DNA of 64,000 nucleotides from Aliitabrizicola sp041905595 (GTDB lineage: Bacteria; Pseudomonadota; Alphaproteobacteria; Rhodobacterales; Rhodobacteraceae), in the NCBI GenBank assembly GCA_041905595.1, contig JAYRKT010000016.1:1-64000 (forward strand), read 5' to 3'. The notes beneath the pieces were generated by a model, which saw only the letters and a list, made by a program, of their open reading frames with translations, did no database searches and was not told the DNA's origin. A program made the position numbers and the translations under genes. Shown piece after piece: positions 17,020-25,716 of the stretch. Position 1 is the first letter of the stretch; the number at the start of each line of letters is the position of its first letter.

Positions 17020-17748
17020 TCAACCGCGCGGCACGACTAGGCCGACGATCGGCCCCATCGGAAAGCCGAAATCGTCACGCCCGACCGACGGCGCATAAAG
17101 CCGCGAGATCGAGCCGTCGAGATAAAGGGCATTCGGTGTTTTCAGCGCATCGCGGAAGAACCGCCCGAACTCGGCGAAGTTCACCGCATCGTCGGAGATC
17201 GCGAAGACCACCGTCCTCCCATCGGCCGACACACCGACTCCGTTGCGGACATAGCGGGAGTCGCTGTCGGGAATGAACCGGGGATGCAGCTTGCCGTCGA
17301 TGACCAGCATCGGACCGGACTGCGTGGCATAGCGACAGTCGCGCGGAGCCTTCGCAAAACGGCGGGTTTCGATCACCCGCGCCCCATCGCCAATGCAAAG
17401 AACCCCGTTTGGGAGAAGCCCGAAATTGCCCGCGCTTGCGCCCTTGACCAGCGGCGCAAGCTGAGCGCCCTCCTCGATCAGCAATCCCACCGGCGCGCGG
17501 CCCGGGTGATACATGCCGCCATTCATCGCAAATGCCAGCGTCTTGCCCTCGCGCTCAAGCGCGGTTTCGACCCGAGCAAAGCTCCCATAAGGCTGCCCGT
17601 CCGCCGCCTGCTGGAACACCCGCAGGTCGGCCGAGGCCGGGGCCTCGCACAAGGTATAGCGATGGTCTTCGAAAGTGGTCGTTCGGCAGGGCGCGGCATG
17701 GGCGACCCCCGGCAGGACGGCAAGGGCGATGAGGGCGAACCAGCGCAT
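17020..17748 (-). CDS. phosphodiester glycosidase-family (DUF2233) exported protein
   Basis: A 242 aa protein with a cleavable signal peptide (MRWFALIALAVLPGVAHA). The mature part matches the NAGPA/DUF2233 fold: FAMNGGMYHPGRAPVGLLIE, GNFGLLPNGV, SGPMLVIDGK, RNGVGVSADGRTVVFAIS and ALYLDGSISRLY. Family members remove N-acetylglucosamine from phosphodiesters or act in cell-wall or exopolysaccharide turnover. The ATG is four bases after the rbfA stop, so it is co-transcribed with rbfA and probably truB. Cys residues in the mature part (for example APCRTTTF and TLCEAP) could form a disulfide, fitting a periplasmic location. Confidence 0.83.
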   Translation of the reverse strand: MRWFALIALAVLPGVAHAAPCRTTTFEDHRYTLCEAPASADLRVFQQAADGQPYGSFARVETALEREGKTLAFAMNGGMYHPGRAPVGLLIEEGAQLAPLVKGASAGNFGLLPNGVLCIGDGARVIETRRFAKAPRDCRYATQSGPMLVIDGKLHPRFIPDSDSRYVRNGVGVSADGRTVVFAISDDAVNFAEFGRFFRDALKTPNALYLDGSISRLYAPSVGRDDFGFPMGPIVGLVVPRG

Positions 17749-17752
17749 CGGC

Positions 17753-18181
17753 CTATTCCTCGTCGGGGTCGTCGACCTCGGGATTGCCGGCCTGGATGTC
17801 GCGCTGAACGGTCTCGTCCGAGAACATGCGGCGCGTATCGTCGAGACGGTCAAAGGTTTCGTCGGTCAGGAAACGCAGTTCGGGGGCGAATTTCAGCGTC
17901 ATGTTCTTGGCAACGGCCCGGCGCAGTTCATGCTTGTTGCGCTTCAACGCAGCAATGGCCTCGGCCTTGCCTGCGCCACCCAGAGGCATGACGAAGACTG
18001 TCGCGATCTTCAGGTCTGGCGAAAGGCGCACCTCGCCCACGGTGATCGACATGCGGTTCAGGTCGGGATCATGGATCTCGCCCCGGATCAGCACGTCGGA
18101 CAGGGTCCGGCGAACGAGTTCGCCAACGCGGAGCTGGCGCTGGCTGGGGCCGGAGCCCGATGAAAAGCGGTTCTGTGCCAT
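17753..18181 (-). CDS. rbfA: ribosome-binding factor A
   Basis: A 142 aa KH-fold factor that helps 16S rRNA 5'-end processing and cold-adapted 30S maturation. Family segments are visible: RQLRVGELVRRTLSDVL, HDPDLNRMSITVGEVRLSPDL, KHELRRAVAKNMTLKFAPEL and a DDTRRMF helix. The C-terminal tail is acidic (DDPDEE). It is divergent from dapB with 101 bases between the starts; no strong Shine-Dalgarno is visible. It heads a minus-strand run to the DUF2233, truB and DUF1643 genes. Confidence 0.95.
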   Translation of the reverse strand: MAQNRFSSGSGPSQRQLRVGELVRRTLSDVLIRGEIHDPDLNRMSITVGEVRLSPDLKIATVFVMPLGGAGKAEAIAALKRNKHELRRAVAKNMTLKFAPELRFLTDETFDRLDDTRRMFSDETVQRDIQAGNPEVDDPDEE

Positions 18182-18282
18182 GGCCCGTCAGATAAGGGCT
18201 TTCGCGCCCCCCCGCAACGGCGGGCTTTGCGGAGGACGGCCAATGCCGCTAAGGAAGGGCCGACCAGCCAGGAGGATTAGTC

Positions 18283-19089
18283 ATGACCGTGCCGGGTATC
18301 GTCGTCACCGGGGCATCGGGGCGGATGGGCCAGATGCTGATCCGCACAATTGCGGCGTCGGACAAGGCACGGCTGGTGGGCGCTGTCGAACGGTCCGGCA
18401 CGCCCTGGGTCGGGCGCGATGTGGGCGAAGCGATGGGCGGCCCGGCGACGGGCGTGATCGTGACGGATGATCCGCTCGAGGCTTTCGCCAAGGCGCAGGC
18501 GGTGATCGACTTCACGGCGCCGGCCGCAACGGTCGAATTCGCAGCCCTGGCCGCGCAGGCGCGGGCGGTGCATGTGATCGGCACGACGGGCCTTGAGGCC
18601 GAGCACCTGAAGAAGATCGCAGCGGCGGCACGCCATGCGGTGATCGTGCGGGCCGGGAACATGAGCCTCGGCGTCAACCTGCTGACCCGCCTGACGCAGA
18701 AAGTGGCGGAGGCGCTGGATGCCGACTGGGACATCGAGATCGTCGAGGCGCATCACCGGATGAAGGTCGACGCACCTTCGGGCACCGCGCTGATGCTGGG
18801 CGCGGCGGCCGCGGCCGGGCGGGGCGTCAGCCTTGACGAGGTCCGCGACAGCGGTCGCGACGGGATCACTGGCGCGCGCAAGCCCGGTGCCATCGGCTTT
18901 TCCGCCATCCGGGGCGGTGACATCGTGGGCGAACATGATGTGATCTTCGCCACTGCCGGCGAACGGATCGTGCTGCGCCATGTCGCGACCGATCGGTCGA
19001 TCTTTGCCCGTGGTGCGCTGAAGGCCGCGCTGTGGGGACAGGGGCAGAAACCGGGCGAATATGATATGATGGATGTGCTGGGGTTGTGA
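18283..19089 (+). CDS. dapB: 4-hydroxy-tetrahydrodipicolinate reductase
   Basis: A 268 aa NAD(P)H-dependent reductase in the diaminopimelate/lysine pathway. The N-terminal Rossmann motif GASGRMGQML and the C-terminal signature VEAHHRMKVDAPSGTAL (with the catalytic His and Lys) are intact. RGGDIVGEHDV, a second conserved block, follows. AGGAGG lies seven bases before the ATG. The small exported protein at 19173 follows after an 83-base gap with its own leader hairpin. Confidence 0.96.
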   Translation: MTVPGIVVTGASGRMGQMLIRTIAASDKARLVGAVERSGTPWVGRDVGEAMGGPATGVIVTDDPLEAFAKAQAVIDFTAPAATVEFAALAAQARAVHVIGTTGLEAEHLKKIAAAARHAVIVRAGNMSLGVNLLTRLTQKVAEALDADWDIEIVEAHHRMKVDAPSGTALMLGAAAAAGRGVSLDEVRDSGRDGITGARKPGAIGFSAIRGGDIVGEHDVIFATAGERIVLRHVATDRSIFARGALKAALWGQGQKPGEYDMMDVLGL

Positions 19090-19132
19090 GTCTGTCATCG
19101 CCCGACTGAATCCGGGGTGATCCGATCGGAGG

Positions 19133-19172
19133 CGAGACGCGTAAGACTCTCGTTTCGTGAAGGAGTGTCTCG
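19133..19172 (+). promoter_or_regulatory. leader hairpin around the ribosome binding site of the next gene
   Basis: CGAGACGC (19133-19140) can pair with GTGTCTCG (19165-19172), one G-U pair, ending directly at the ATG of the 122 aa protein. The AAGGAG Shine-Dalgarno overlaps the 5' side of the right arm. The fold would occlude the site and so could control translation, for example by temperature or a trans factor. Confidence 0.35.
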
Positions 19173-19541
19173 ATGATGGGCCATGCCATTTCCGCGATGC
19201 TGTTCGTCCTCGCCTCGGTCACCTCGGCGCAAGCAGAGACCTATGCGCCGGTGCGCGACCGCGAGGAATTCCTTTCAATCGTGAGCGGCAAGACCCTTGA
19301 ACTGCCGCTGCTTCGCATCCGGCTCGAGGTTCGACCGGACGGACGCATCGAGGGCAGCGCGCTTGGTTGGGAAGTGACCGGAAGCTGGAACTGGCAGGAC
19401 GGCTACTTCTGCCGCGACATGGACTGGAGCGGAACGCCCATTCCGCATAACTGCCAATTGGTCGAGACCAAGGGCGGCCAACAGCTGCGCTTCACTGTGG
19501 ATCGCGGCGAAGGCGACTCGGCGTCGTTCCGCCTGCGCTAG
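19173..19541 (+). CDS. small exported protein of unknown function
   Basis: A 122 aa protein with a signal peptide (HAISAMLFVLASVTSAQA). The mature part of about 100 residues is a small beta-rich domain with SGKTLELPLLRIRLEVRPDGRIEG, WEVTGSWNWQDGYFCRDMDW and HNCQLVE; the two Cys residues could form a disulfide. Proteins like this are common beside dapB in Rhodobacteraceae and are often mis-named after it, but there is no reductase domain. The start follows AAGGAG by eight bases; the next codon is a second ATG. Its stop overlaps that of the convergent DUF1674 gene. Confidence 0.7.
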   Translation: MMGHAISAMLFVLASVTSAQAETYAPVRDREEFLSIVSGKTLELPLLRIRLEVRPDGRIEGSALGWEVTGSWNWQDGYFCRDMDWSGTPIPHNCQLVETKGGQQLRFTVDRGEGDSASFRLR

Positions 19542-19720
19542 AAGTCGATGGCGAGGCCCTTCTTTTCCCAGTCGCCATAGCGCACGGGTTCAGGTCCGTC
19601 CCGCCCGCCAAGCTCGGGCGGCAGTGAAAGCTGCGCCTTCTTCCGGCGTTCCTCGGCTTCTGCAAGCGCGCGCAGGGCTTCCGGCGGCAGGTCGCTCGGG
19701 GCGTCGTCGCTTTCGGGCAT
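19538..19720 (-). CDS. DUF1674 protein, SDHAF4-like succinate dehydrogenase assembly factor
   Basis: A 60 aa protein ending in GPEPVRYGDWEKKGLAIDF, the diagnostic C-terminus of the DUF1674/SDHAF4 (Sdh8) family. The eukaryotic members bind the flavinylated SdhA subunit before complex II assembly; the bacterial role is inferred from this. The N-terminal half is a charged helix (ALRALAEAEERRKKAQ). Divergence from rsmB is the usual arrangement in alphaproteobacteria. Confidence 0.82.
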   Translation of the reverse strand: MPESDDAPSDLPPEALRALAEAEERRKKAQLSLPPELGGRDGPEPVRYGDWEKKGLAIDF

Positions 19721-19801
19721 CTGCAGGGCGCCTTTCTTGTAAGCCGTCGGGCGATGATATACGCCAGATCATCCAGGCAGCAAGGCGGGCGGAGGTGCGG
19801 C

Positions 19802-21076
19802 ATGTCGGCAGACGGGCTCGCGGCGCGAAGGGCCGCCGTGGCGCTTCTGGACGCCGTGCTGGGCGAGCGCAGGCTTTTGTCCGACGTTCTGGCCGAGCCG
19901 AACGGACCAATCGCGACACTGACTTCCCCCGACCGGAGTCGGGCACAGCGGCTGGCGATGACGGTCCTGCGCCACGTCGAACAGGCCGATCGGCTGCTCG
20001 ACCCGCATTTGCGTCGCGACCCGCCGCGCACGGTCGCGAACATCCTGCGTCTGGCGGTCGTGGAACTGGCGGTGGACCGCGCCGCAGCGCATGGCGTGGT
20101 GAACGCGGCGGTCGAGATGACTCGGCACGGGCGGCGAACCGGGCACCTGACGGGCCTCGTCAACGCCGTGCTGCGCAAGTTGTCCGACAAGCCCGACCTG
20201 TTCGCCGGGATGCCCCCGCAGCGGATGCCACAATGGCTGCGCCAGCCGCTGGTGCGCCGGTGGGGACGCGAGGCGGTGACGGCGATCGAGGCGGTGCAAT
20301 CCGCCCCCGCACCAGTCGATTTGACGCTGAAACCCGGGAAAACGCCTCCGCCCGCGGCCGAGCGGCTGCCGACAGGCAGCTGGCGGATGAAGGAGGCCGG
20401 ACAGATCACCGCGCTTCCGGGCTACGCAAGCGGTGATTGGTGGGTGCAGGACGCGGCGGCGGCACTGCCTGCCCGCATCCTCGCCCCAGTGCCGGGCGAC
20501 CGGGTGCTTGATCTTTGCGCGGCTCCGGGCGGAAAGACACTGCAACTCGCGGCAGCGGGGGCGCAGGTGACCGCGCTCGACATCTCCGGACCGCGCCTGA
20601 AGCGGCTGGCCGAAAATCTCAGCCGCACCGGCCTTGCCGCCGAGGTGGTTGTGGCGGATGCCCTGCACTGGTCAACGACTCAGTCCTTCGATGCCGTCTT
20701 GCTGGACGCGCCCTGCTCGGCCACGGGGACGATCCGGCGTCATCCCGACCTCCCTTTCGTCAAGGATGGCAGCGAGATGGAGGGGCTTGTCCAGTTGCAG
20801 GCTCGCCTCTTCGACCGGGCTCTTGCCTTGCTCAGCCCCGGCGGGCGGCTTGTCTACTGCACCTGCTCGCTTTTTGCCGAGGAAGGCGAGGATCAGGTGA
20901 CGGCTGCGCTCGCCCGCCATCCCGGCCTTGCCGTGTCGGCGCCCGAGGCCGAAGGTCTGGCGCCGGAATGGACGACGCCAGAAGGCGGTCTGCGCCTGCG
21001 CCCCGACCATTGGGCTCTGGAAGGCGGCATCGACGGGTTCTACATCGCGCTCTTGCGCAAACCCGCCGAAGCCTGA
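19802..21076 (+). CDS. RsmB/NOP-family rRNA (cytosine-5) methyltransferase
   Basis: A 424 aa protein. The N-terminal part (about 1-130) is NusB-like and RNA-binding (RRAAVALLDAVL, GVVNAAVEM). The C-terminal SAM-dependent domain has DLCAAPGGKTLQLA, then LLDAPCSATGTIRRHPDL with one catalytic Cys and YCTCSLF with the second. This layout matches RsmB, which methylates C967 of 16S rRNA. GGAGG before the ATG at 19802 selects this start over an upstream in-frame one. It leads a plus-strand run to the heparinase-family gene and purH. Confidence 0.87.
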   Translation: MSADGLAARRAAVALLDAVLGERRLLSDVLAEPNGPIATLTSPDRSRAQRLAMTVLRHVEQADRLLDPHLRRDPPRTVANILRLAVVELAVDRAAAHGVVNAAVEMTRHGRRTGHLTGLVNAVLRKLSDKPDLFAGMPPQRMPQWLRQPLVRRWGREAVTAIEAVQSAPAPVDLTLKPGKTPPPAAERLPTGSWRMKEAGQITALPGYASGDWWVQDAAAALPARILAPVPGDRVLDLCAAPGGKTLQLAAAGAQVTALDISGPRLKRLAENLSRTGLAAEVVVADALHWSTTQSFDAVLLDAPCSATGTIRRHPDLPFVKDGSEMEGLVQLQARLFDRALALLSPGGRLVYCTCSLFAEEGEDQVTAALARHPGLAVSAPEAEGLAPEWTTPEGGLRLRPDHWALEGGIDGFYIALLRKPAEA

Positions 21077-21176
21077 AGCGCTTGCGAGGTGACAGTGCCG
21101 GGGGGCGCCGCTATGCTGCAGCGGTGAAGCCCCGCAGAGGGCGCATCCGGCAGTTCAACGCGAACAAGAGGCAGGC

Positions 21177-22910
21177 GTGACCCAAGGAAAAGGTCAATCC
21201 TTGGTATTGGCGCGGGCGGCGAACCGTCTGCAGGCCCGGCTTGCCGGGCTTGCCCGCAGTTCAAGCGGATTCCAGTCGCAACCCGAGCCGCGGACCATCG
21301 GGCTTTTTGCTCGTGGCCGACAGATGATCGCCGGAAACTTCCTGTTCGCGGGCAGCCTTGTCGAGGCACCGGGCCTGTTTCTTTGGGACATCGCCGTTCC
21401 GGATCCCGCCTTCGAGGCCGAACTTCAGGGCTTCGGCTGGCTCGATGATCTGGCGGCGGTGGGCGATTCGGCAGCGCGGTCACGGGCGCAGGACTGGACC
21501 TGGGGCTGGCTTGACCGGTTTGGCAGAGGGCGCGGACCAGGCTGGACTCCGAACCTCACCGGACGGCGGGTGATCCGCTGGATCAACCACGCCGTCCTGC
21601 TGCTCAACGGCCGCGACCGGACGCAGGCAGACGCCTATTTCCGCTGCCTGTCGCGGCAGACCGAATTCCTGTCGCGCCGCTGGAAAGCCGCCGATCCCGG
21701 CCTGCCACGGATCGAGGCGCTGACTGGGCTGATCTATGCCGGCCTGTCGCTGACCGGCATGGAACGGCATGTGCAGCGCGCCCGCGTGGCGCTGGCCGAG
21801 GAATGCGCGCGCGACATTGCCGAGGATGGCAGCATCCCCAGCCGAAACCCCGAGGAACTGCTCGAGATCTTCACGCTCCTGTCCTGGGCGACGCTGGCGC
21901 TGTCCGAGACGGGTCGCCGGCCCGAACCGGCACAGACAGCGGCAATCGAACGGATCGCCCCCACTTTGCGGTCCCTGCGCCATGCCGACGGCGGGCTGGC
22001 CCGGTTCCACGGCGGCGGACGCGGCCTGGAAGGGCGGCTGGATCAGGCGCTGGCGAGTTCCGGGGTCAAGCCTGCCGGGGCGCCGACCGGGATGGCGATG
22101 GGCTTTGCGCGGATGTCAGGCGGCCGGACCAGCGTCATCATCGACGCGGCTTCGCCCCCGGACGACCGTTATGCCGCGACGGCCCATGCCTCGACGCTCG
22201 CCTTCGAACTGACTTCGGGGCGGCGGCCGTTGATCGTGTCCTGCGGCTCGGGCCTGCCCTTCGGGCCGGACTGGCGCAGGGCCGGCCGCGCGACCGTTTC
22301 GCATTCGACGCTTGCGCTCGATGGGTACTCTTCGTCGCGGTTCGACTCTTCAGGGCAGGAACGGCTTATCGACCGGGCCGAGGTCTATGACGGCCAGATC
22401 GTCAGCCGCCCCTCGGGCACGAGTTTCGGCGCCGCGCATGATGGCTGGTCACGCACTCACGGCCTGACCCATGTTCGCCGCATCGACCTGTCGCATGACG
22501 GCCGACGCATGGTGGGCGAGGATCTCCTGGTCGCCGACAGCCCTGCCGAACAGAAACGGTTCGAGCAGGTTATGACTCATACCAAGCTTGCAGGGGTGGG
22601 GTTCCAGATCCGTTTTCACCTGCATCCCGACGTGGATGCCGCGCTCGACCTCGGCGGCACCGCCGTGTCGCTGGCACTGAAAAGCGGCGAGTTGTGGATC
22701 TTCCGTCATTCGAGTGGCGCGGAATTGCGCATCGAACCCTCGGTTTACCTCGAAAAGGGGCGGTTGAAGCCGCGCGCGACCCGCCAGATCGTGCTTGCAG
22801 GCCACGCGCAGGACCGCGAGACCCGGATCGGCTGGACCTTGGCCAAGGCTCAGGATACTCCGCTCGCGATTCGCGATCTCGACCGGGAGGATCTCGCCTC
22901 GATGTCGTGA
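21177..22910 (+). CDS. heparinase II/III family protein
   Basis: A 577 aa protein starting at GTG after AGAGG. The N-terminal half is helical ((alpha/alpha) barrel-like, for example WGWLDRFGRGRG and GRRVIRWINHAVLLL), and the C-terminal half is a beta-sandwich of the heparinase II/III type. The latter includes ATAHASTLAFELTSG, STLALDGYSSSRF, and HVRRIDLSHDGRRMVGEDLL. Such proteins are alginate/heparin lyase relatives, but members next to rsmB and purH are widespread in alphaproteobacteria and have no proven substrate. No signal peptide is obvious, which argues against extracellular polysaccharide digestion. Confidence 0.8.
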   Translation: MTQGKGQSLVLARAANRLQARLAGLARSSSGFQSQPEPRTIGLFARGRQMIAGNFLFAGSLVEAPGLFLWDIAVPDPAFEAELQGFGWLDDLAAVGDSAARSRAQDWTWGWLDRFGRGRGPGWTPNLTGRRVIRWINHAVLLLNGRDRTQADAYFRCLSRQTEFLSRRWKAADPGLPRIEALTGLIYAGLSLTGMERHVQRARVALAEECARDIAEDGSIPSRNPEELLEIFTLLSWATLALSETGRRPEPAQTAAIERIAPTLRSLRHADGGLARFHGGGRGLEGRLDQALASSGVKPAGAPTGMAMGFARMSGGRTSVIIDAASPPDDRYAATAHASTLAFELTSGRRPLIVSCGSGLPFGPDWRRAGRATVSHSTLALDGYSSSRFDSSGQERLIDRAEVYDGQIVSRPSGTSFGAAHDGWSRTHGLTHVRRIDLSHDGRRMVGEDLLVADSPAEQKRFEQVMTHTKLAGVGFQIRFHLHPDVDAALDLGGTAVSLALKSGELWIFRHSSGAELRIEPSVYLEKGRLKPRATRQIVLAGHAQDRETRIGWTLAKAQDTPLAIRDLDREDLASMS

Positions 22911-22932
22911 CTGGGCAGATGGGGGAAGACAG

Positions 22933-24522
22933 ATGACCAACCTCGTGCCGATCGGCCGCGCGCTGATCTCGGTATCCGACAAGACCGGTCTGGTGGAGCT
23001 TGGCCGGGCACTGGCTGCGAAAGGCGTGGAGCTGATCTCGACCGGAGGCACGGCGGCGGCGCTTCGCGCGGCAGGCCTGGCGGTACGCGATGTGGCAGAG
23101 GTGACGGGTTTCCCCGAGATGATGGATGGCCGGGTCAAGACGCTGCACCCGATGGTGCATGGCGGACTTCTGGCGCTGCGCGACGATGACGAGCATCTGG
23201 TGGCGATGGCCGCCCACGGGATCGAGCCGATCGACCTGCTGATCGTGAACCTCTACCCCTTCGAAGCAACGGTGGCCAAGGGCGCATCTTACGACGACTG
23301 CATCGAGAACATCGACATCGGTGGCCCGGCGATGATCCGCGCGGCAGCCAAGAACCATCGCTTCGTCGCGGTGGTGACCGATCCGCAGGATTACCAGCCG
23401 CTTCTCGACCAGATGACGGCGCAGGGTGGCGCGACGAGCTATGGCTTCCGCCAGAAGCTCGCGCTGACCGCCTATTCCCGCACCGCCGCCTATGACGCAG
23501 CTGTCTCGACCTGGATGGCAAAGACGCTCGACGTCGCCCAGCCCCGCCGCCGCGCTTTCGCGGGCACATTGGCGCAGGGCCTGCGCTATGGCGAGAACCC
23601 GCACCAGTCGGCAGCTTTCTATGTCGACGGGTCGAACCGCCCCGGCGTCGCCTCTGCCCGGCAGTGGCAGGGCAAGGAGTTGTCGTACAACAACATCAAC
23701 GATACCGATGCCGCCTTCGAACTTGTTGCGGAATTCCCGGCGTCGGAAGGTCCCGCCGTCGCGATCATCAAGCACGCCAACCCCTGCGGCGTGGCGCGCG
23801 GCGCGACCCTGGCCGAGGCCTATGGCCGCGCCTATGACTGCGACCGCACCTCGGCCTTCGGGGGGATCGTTGCGCTGAACCAGCCGCTCGATGCTGCGAC
23901 AGCCGAAGAAATCGCCGGCATCTTTACCGAAGTCGTGATCGCGCCCGGTGCGGATGAAGGCGCGAAAGCGGTCTTCGCCGCGAAAAAGAACCTGCGGCTT
24001 CTTACCACAAGCGGTCTGCCCGACCCCTATGCGACGGGGCTTGCGTTCAAGCAGGTCTCGGGCGGGTTCCTGGTGCAGGACCGCGACGCGGGCCGGATCA
24101 CCGCCGCCGATCTGAAGGTGGTGACGAAGCGCCGACCGACCGAGGCAGAGATCGCCGACATGCTCTTCGCCTGGCGCGTGGCAAAGCATGTGAAATCGAA
24201 TGCCATCGTCTATGTGAAGGGCGGCGCCACCGTGGGTATCGGCGCCGGCCAGATGAGCCGCGTGGACTCCACCCGCATCGCCGCCCGCAAGGCCGAGGAT
24301 ATGGCCGAGGTGCTGGGCCTGACCGACGCGCCGACCGTCGGCTCGGTTGTCGCGTCGGATGCCTTCTTCCCCTTCCCCGACGGCCTGCTGACTGCGGCCG
24401 AGGCCGGGGCGACGGCGGTGATCCAGCCCGGGGGGTCGATGAGGGATGACGAAGTGATCGCAGCCGCGGATGCGGCGGGACTGGCGATGGTCTTCACCGG
24501 GCAGCGGCATTTCCGGCATTGA
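22933..24522 (+). CDS. purH: bifunctional AICAR transformylase/IMP cyclohydrolase
   Basis: A 529 aa enzyme for the last two steps of IMP synthesis. The N-terminal IMP cyclohydrolase has RALISVSDKTGLVELGRAL, STGGTAAAL, and GGLLALRDD. The C-terminal transformylase contains LRYGENPHQSAAFY, AIIKHANPCGVA and the terminal FTGQRHFRH. The ATG at 22933 follows GGGGAAG; the frame is open upstream but only inside the previous gene. lspA begins two bases after its stop. Confidence 0.97.
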   Translation: MTNLVPIGRALISVSDKTGLVELGRALAAKGVELISTGGTAAALRAAGLAVRDVAEVTGFPEMMDGRVKTLHPMVHGGLLALRDDDEHLVAMAAHGIEPIDLLIVNLYPFEATVAKGASYDDCIENIDIGGPAMIRAAAKNHRFVAVVTDPQDYQPLLDQMTAQGGATSYGFRQKLALTAYSRTAAYDAAVSTWMAKTLDVAQPRRRAFAGTLAQGLRYGENPHQSAAFYVDGSNRPGVASARQWQGKELSYNNINDTDAAFELVAEFPASEGPAVAIIKHANPCGVARGATLAEAYGRAYDCDRTSAFGGIVALNQPLDAATAEEIAGIFTEVVIAPGADEGAKAVFAAKKNLRLLTTSGLPDPYATGLAFKQVSGGFLVQDRDAGRITAADLKVVTKRRPTEAEIADMLFAWRVAKHVKSNAIVYVKGGATVGIGAGQMSRVDSTRIAARKAEDMAEVLGLTDAPTVGSVVASDAFFPFPDGLLTAAEAGATAVIQPGGSMRDDEVIAAADAAGLAMVFTGQRHFRH

Positions 24523-24524
24523 CC

Positions 24525-25019
24525 ATGCGCATCGCCGCCAAGGCCGCCCTTGCCGTTTTCGCGCTCGACCAGATCAGCAAGATCGCCGTGGTCTGGGGCC
24601 TGAATCTCTATGACCGTGGCGAGATCGAGATCCTGCCGCCGCTGCTGAATTTCCGCATGGCGTGGAACCAGGGCATCAATTTCGGCCTTCTTTCGGACGA
24701 TACCGAGATCATGCGGTGGGCTCTGGTCGCTGTCGCGCTGGCGGTCTCGGTCTGGGTCTGGATCTGGGTGAAGCGCGAAAAGACTGGCCCGATGATGCAG
24801 CTTCTGGCTGGGGTTCTGATCGGTGGCGCGCTTGGCAATGTCGTGGACCGCATCATGTACGGCGCCGTCGCCGATTTCCTGAACATGTCCTGTTGCGGAA
24901 TCGATAATCCCTTTGCTTTCAACGTCGCAGATGTTGCGATCTTTGTTGGCGCGATCGGGCTGGTGCTGTTCGCGGGCAAGGACCAGCCACCGCCGAGTCG
25001 CCGGACAAAGACCCCGTGA
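24525..25019 (+). CDS. lspA: lipoprotein signal peptidase (signal peptidase II)
   Basis: A 164 aa inner-membrane aspartyl protease that cleaves prolipoproteins. Four hydrophobic segments are visible. The two catalytic Asp motifs are GNVVDRIMYGAVADFL and FNVADVAI; the N-terminal FALDQISK and NQGINFGLL are also family blocks. A TTG at 24519 is in frame, but ATG 24525 is the likely start. It is followed by a lipoprotein gene, one of its probable substrates. Confidence 0.95.
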   Translation: MRIAAKAALAVFALDQISKIAVVWGLNLYDRGEIEILPPLLNFRMAWNQGINFGLLSDDTEIMRWALVAVALAVSVWVWIWVKREKTGPMMQLLAGVLIGGALGNVVDRIMYGAVADFLNMSCCGIDNPFAFNVADVAIFVGAIGLVLFAGKDQPPPSRRTKTP

Positions 25020-25072
25020 CGCGCCGGAGGCTTTGCGATAAAGACGGCGGAACAGACGACCAGGAGGCGGGC

Positions 25073-25615
25073 ATGCAGACTCTGAAGTGCGCTTTGGCGA
25101 TCGCGCTTGGCGCGACCGTGGCACTTGCGGCCTGCAACCCCAAAGACCCGCATCTGATGAACATTGCGACCAATGGAACAGGCCCGGATGAGTTCGGGAT
25201 TCTTCCGGTCAAACCGCTGGAATTGCCCCAAAACCTCGCCGAGCTGCCGCCGCCTGAACCGGGTGGCTCCAACCTGGTCGATCCCAATCCGCAGGCCGAC
25301 GCGATCGCCGCGCTTGGCGGCAACCCGGCGGTGCTGACGCGTGGCGGATCTGTCCCTGCGTCGGATTCCGGCCTGGTGCGCTATGCTTCGCGCTATGGCG
25401 TCGATCCCGACATCCGGCAGGTTCTGGCTGCAGAGGATCTGGAATACCGCCAGCACCATCAGGGCCGCGTTCTGGAGCGTCTGTTCAAGACGAACGTATA
25501 TTACCGCGCTTACAGGCCGATGGCGCTGAACCAGCATGCCGAGTTGGAACGCTGGCGTGCCGCAGGCGTCGGCAACGTCTCCGCTCCGCCGCCCCAGAAG
25601 GGCGAGAAGAGCTGA
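25073..25615 (+). CDS. DUF3035 lipoprotein, BamF-like
   Basis: A 180 aa lipoprotein with a signal peptide ending in the lipobox LAAC. The GPDEFGILPVKPLELP segment is the hallmark of the DUF3035 family, which has been described as BamF, an accessory subunit of the outer-membrane beta-barrel assembly machine in alphaproteobacteria. A central ADAIAALGG and a C-terminal charged helix (YRQHHQGRVLERLF) follow. An AGGAGG seven bases before ATG 25073 fixes the start. Function is by family name only. Confidence 0.82.
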   Translation: MQTLKCALAIALGATVALAACNPKDPHLMNIATNGTGPDEFGILPVKPLELPQNLAELPPPEPGGSNLVDPNPQADAIAALGGNPAVLTRGGSVPASDSGLVRYASRYGVDPDIRQVLAAEDLEYRQHHQGRVLERLFKTNVYYRAYRPMALNQHAELERWRAAGVGNVSAPPPQKGEKS

Positions 25616-25716
25616 CGCGGCCTTCCCGGTTACGTCTTCATCACAACCGCGTTGGGCGGGATTGCCTTGCCGGCCCGCGCGGGTAGGTTCGCGTCAGGCA
25701 GCAGTCAGGGCCAAGC

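Noticed and set aside
22570..24519. Long open frame antisense to purH (649 codons), and similar ones opposite acs, the MHS gene, dapB and kup
   Set aside because: They lack family motifs and have Arg/Gly/His-rich composition caused by high-GC codon bias on the other strand; the sense genes are complete and well recognised.
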